A stretch of 64,000 bases of DNA from positions 62,001-126,000 of the forward strand of contig JACKBJ010000007.1 in the NCBI GenBank assembly GCA_020634625.1, in the 5' to 3' direction. Position 1 is the first letter of the stretch; the number at the start of each line of letters is the position of its first letter. Origin of the DNA: Caldilineae bacterium. Lineage in GTDB: Bacteria > Chloroflexota > Anaerolineae > Epilineales > Epilineaceae. The position numbers and the translations under genes were made by a program. The notes under the pieces are model-generated. The model saw only the letters and a program-made list of their open reading frames with translations. It was not told the origin of the DNA and did no database searches. Below, piece after piece: positions 63,196 to 64,000 of the stretch.

Positions 63196-64000
63196 TCAGC
63201 CCCGGCCGAGTGCCAGCGGAAAGTACACAGTGAATCCACGCGACTCGCTTAGAAGAAACAGACCCTCGCGCTGAGAACCAATGACAATCCCACGTGACGA
63301 GACTTCAACCGAGTTCGCACGACCACTCAACGGCCACGGGAATTCGCCGTCACGCAGTTCCTGTGGATTCAACGGATCCGAAAGATCGAACTTTCCAAGC
63401 CAAGAGAAAACAGGTTCCGGTACCCCTGTTCCTCCCATGTAGGTCGCGAAGAGAATTCCAGAGTCGATCGCCATGCCCGTTGCCTCACCAGTAAGTTTGA
63501 TGCTAGATACCTCGCGAATACTCTCACTCGACAGCGCTTCGATAACAAACACCCTGTCGCCGACTCCTATTGCAATAGTATTCTTCTCAGCGGCCATTGT
63601 CGACACTCCGGCATAAGGCAATTCCTGTTTCAATAGGAGCGGGCGATCGAAGACGCTCCAATCGACTATCCTCACTCCTTGGTTTCGGTTACCAACAAGA
63701 GCTACTTCATTTGAAACCACTAGCCCTGTTGGATAGTCTGAGTTCTCCCGCGGATAGGTCACCACTTCAGTAACTCGAGGACTGGAAATGGAGGACACGT
63801 CCAGACCGAGAAGATAGCTCTCACTTCCACCGCGGCGATTGGAGCTCGCTGCTAGCACCAGCAATTGTGCTGACCCGACGACTTCAAGATCCAAGATCGT
63901 ACTGTCGGGAGGAAGTCCCAGCTGGTCGAGCTCCAGTTCGGTTGCGCCGGTGATGGCCCGATCCCCTCGCCACACGTAGACACGGTTGCTGGAGGCGCCT
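63196..64000 (-). CDS. Secreted LVIVD-like beta-propeller protein, 3' part (5' end outside window)
   Basis: The frame is open to the right edge of the window. At least 268 C-terminal residues are visible, made of beta-propeller-like repeats of the LVIVD type: GLDVSSISSPRVTEVV, GVRIVDWSVFDRPLLLKQ, VGDRVFVIEALS and LGKFDLSDPLNPQEL. The protein ends GFTVYFPLALGRG, the same kind of tail as the secreted proteins at 3,092, 22,962, 33,223 and 35,000. GC content is clearly lower than in the main part of the window, although the tail is typical of the host group. The N-terminus and any signal peptide are not visible. Confidence 0.72.
   Translation of the reverse strand, partial: GASSNRVYVWRGDRAITGATELELDQLGLPPDSTILDLEVVGSAQLLVLAASSNRRGGSESYLLGLDVSSISSPRVTEVVTYPRENSDYPTGLVVSNEVALVGNRNQGVRIVDWSVFDRPLLLKQELPYAGVSTMAAEKNTIAIGVGDRVFVIEALSSESIREVSSIKLTGEATGMAIDSGILFATYMGGTGVPEPVFSWLGKFDLSDPLNPQELRDGEFPWPLSGRANSVEVSSRGIVIGSQREGLFLLSESRGFTVYFPLALGRG

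Noticed and set aside
63089..63274. Small plus-strand gene after the DUF2335 gene
   Set aside because: It has no ribosome-binding site, no recognisable protein character, and it overlaps the end of the convergent LVIVD-like gene.

Overview
The window looks like chromosomal DNA from a high-GC (about 70% by eye) member of the Chloroflexota, probably Anaerolineae-like. I infer this from a recurring C-terminal tail of the type [F/Y/W]-[L/F]-P-x-[L/V] on secreted proteins, often after a Pro/Thr linker, and from an ECF sigma factor followed by a DUF5667 protein. No rRNA, tRNA or CRISPR array was seen, so placement rests on protein character only.

Region 1 (1-22,962) holds two giant surface-protein genes. 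The first is the 3' end of a repeat protein. The second would be about 6,576 codons if intact: signal peptide, SdrD-B-like domains, 16 or so Cys-paired repeats with EF-hand-like loops, two copies of an unrecognised ~650-residue module, about 14 DUF11 repeats, then a Pro/Thr linker and tail. A cluster of frameshifts at 20,345-21,975 breaks it; sequencing/assembly error and real decay both remain possible.

Region 2 (23,177-27,417) holds a small membrane protein and, on the minus strand, an acyl-CoA ligase-like gene, a short D-3-phosphoglycerate dehydrogenase-like gene and serC. A 13+13 bp perfect palindrome lies between the last two.

Region 3 (27,752-43,291) is mixed: a three-vWA secreted protein with a possibly sequestered ribosome-binding site, a Kelch protein, a Tat-exported multicopper oxidase, a pRiA4b ORF-3-like protein, a secreted protein with symmetric Cys repeats, a frameshifted ECF sigma factor coupled to a DUF5667 protein, a HipA-like kinase with a DUF3037 partner, an MddA-like methyltransferase and a small membrane protein.

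Region 4 (43,288-58,486) holds a minus-strand NACHT NTPase fused to a formylglycine-generating-enzyme-like domain. Divergent from it is a plus-strand run of sugar epimerase, GT2 glycosyltransferase, a DUF4397/Asp-box secreted protein and two GT39-like membrane glycosyltransferases, probably acting in surface glycan or protein glycosylation. A CRTAC1-like FG-GAP/ASPIC lipoprotein follows on the minus strand.

Region 5 (about 58,690-62,026) looks like an integrated transfer element: phased repeats and a promoter, a ribbon-helix-helix protein, small proteins, an FtsK/SpoIIIE-type ATPase and membrane proteins in tightly overlapping order. The set resembles the transfer module of actinobacterial integrative elements, but no integrase or replication gene is visible. 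From about 62,040 to the end the DNA is clearly less GC-rich and encodes an unknown basic protein, a DUF2335 membrane protein and, convergently, the 3' end of an LVIVD-like secreted protein that carries the same C-terminal tail.
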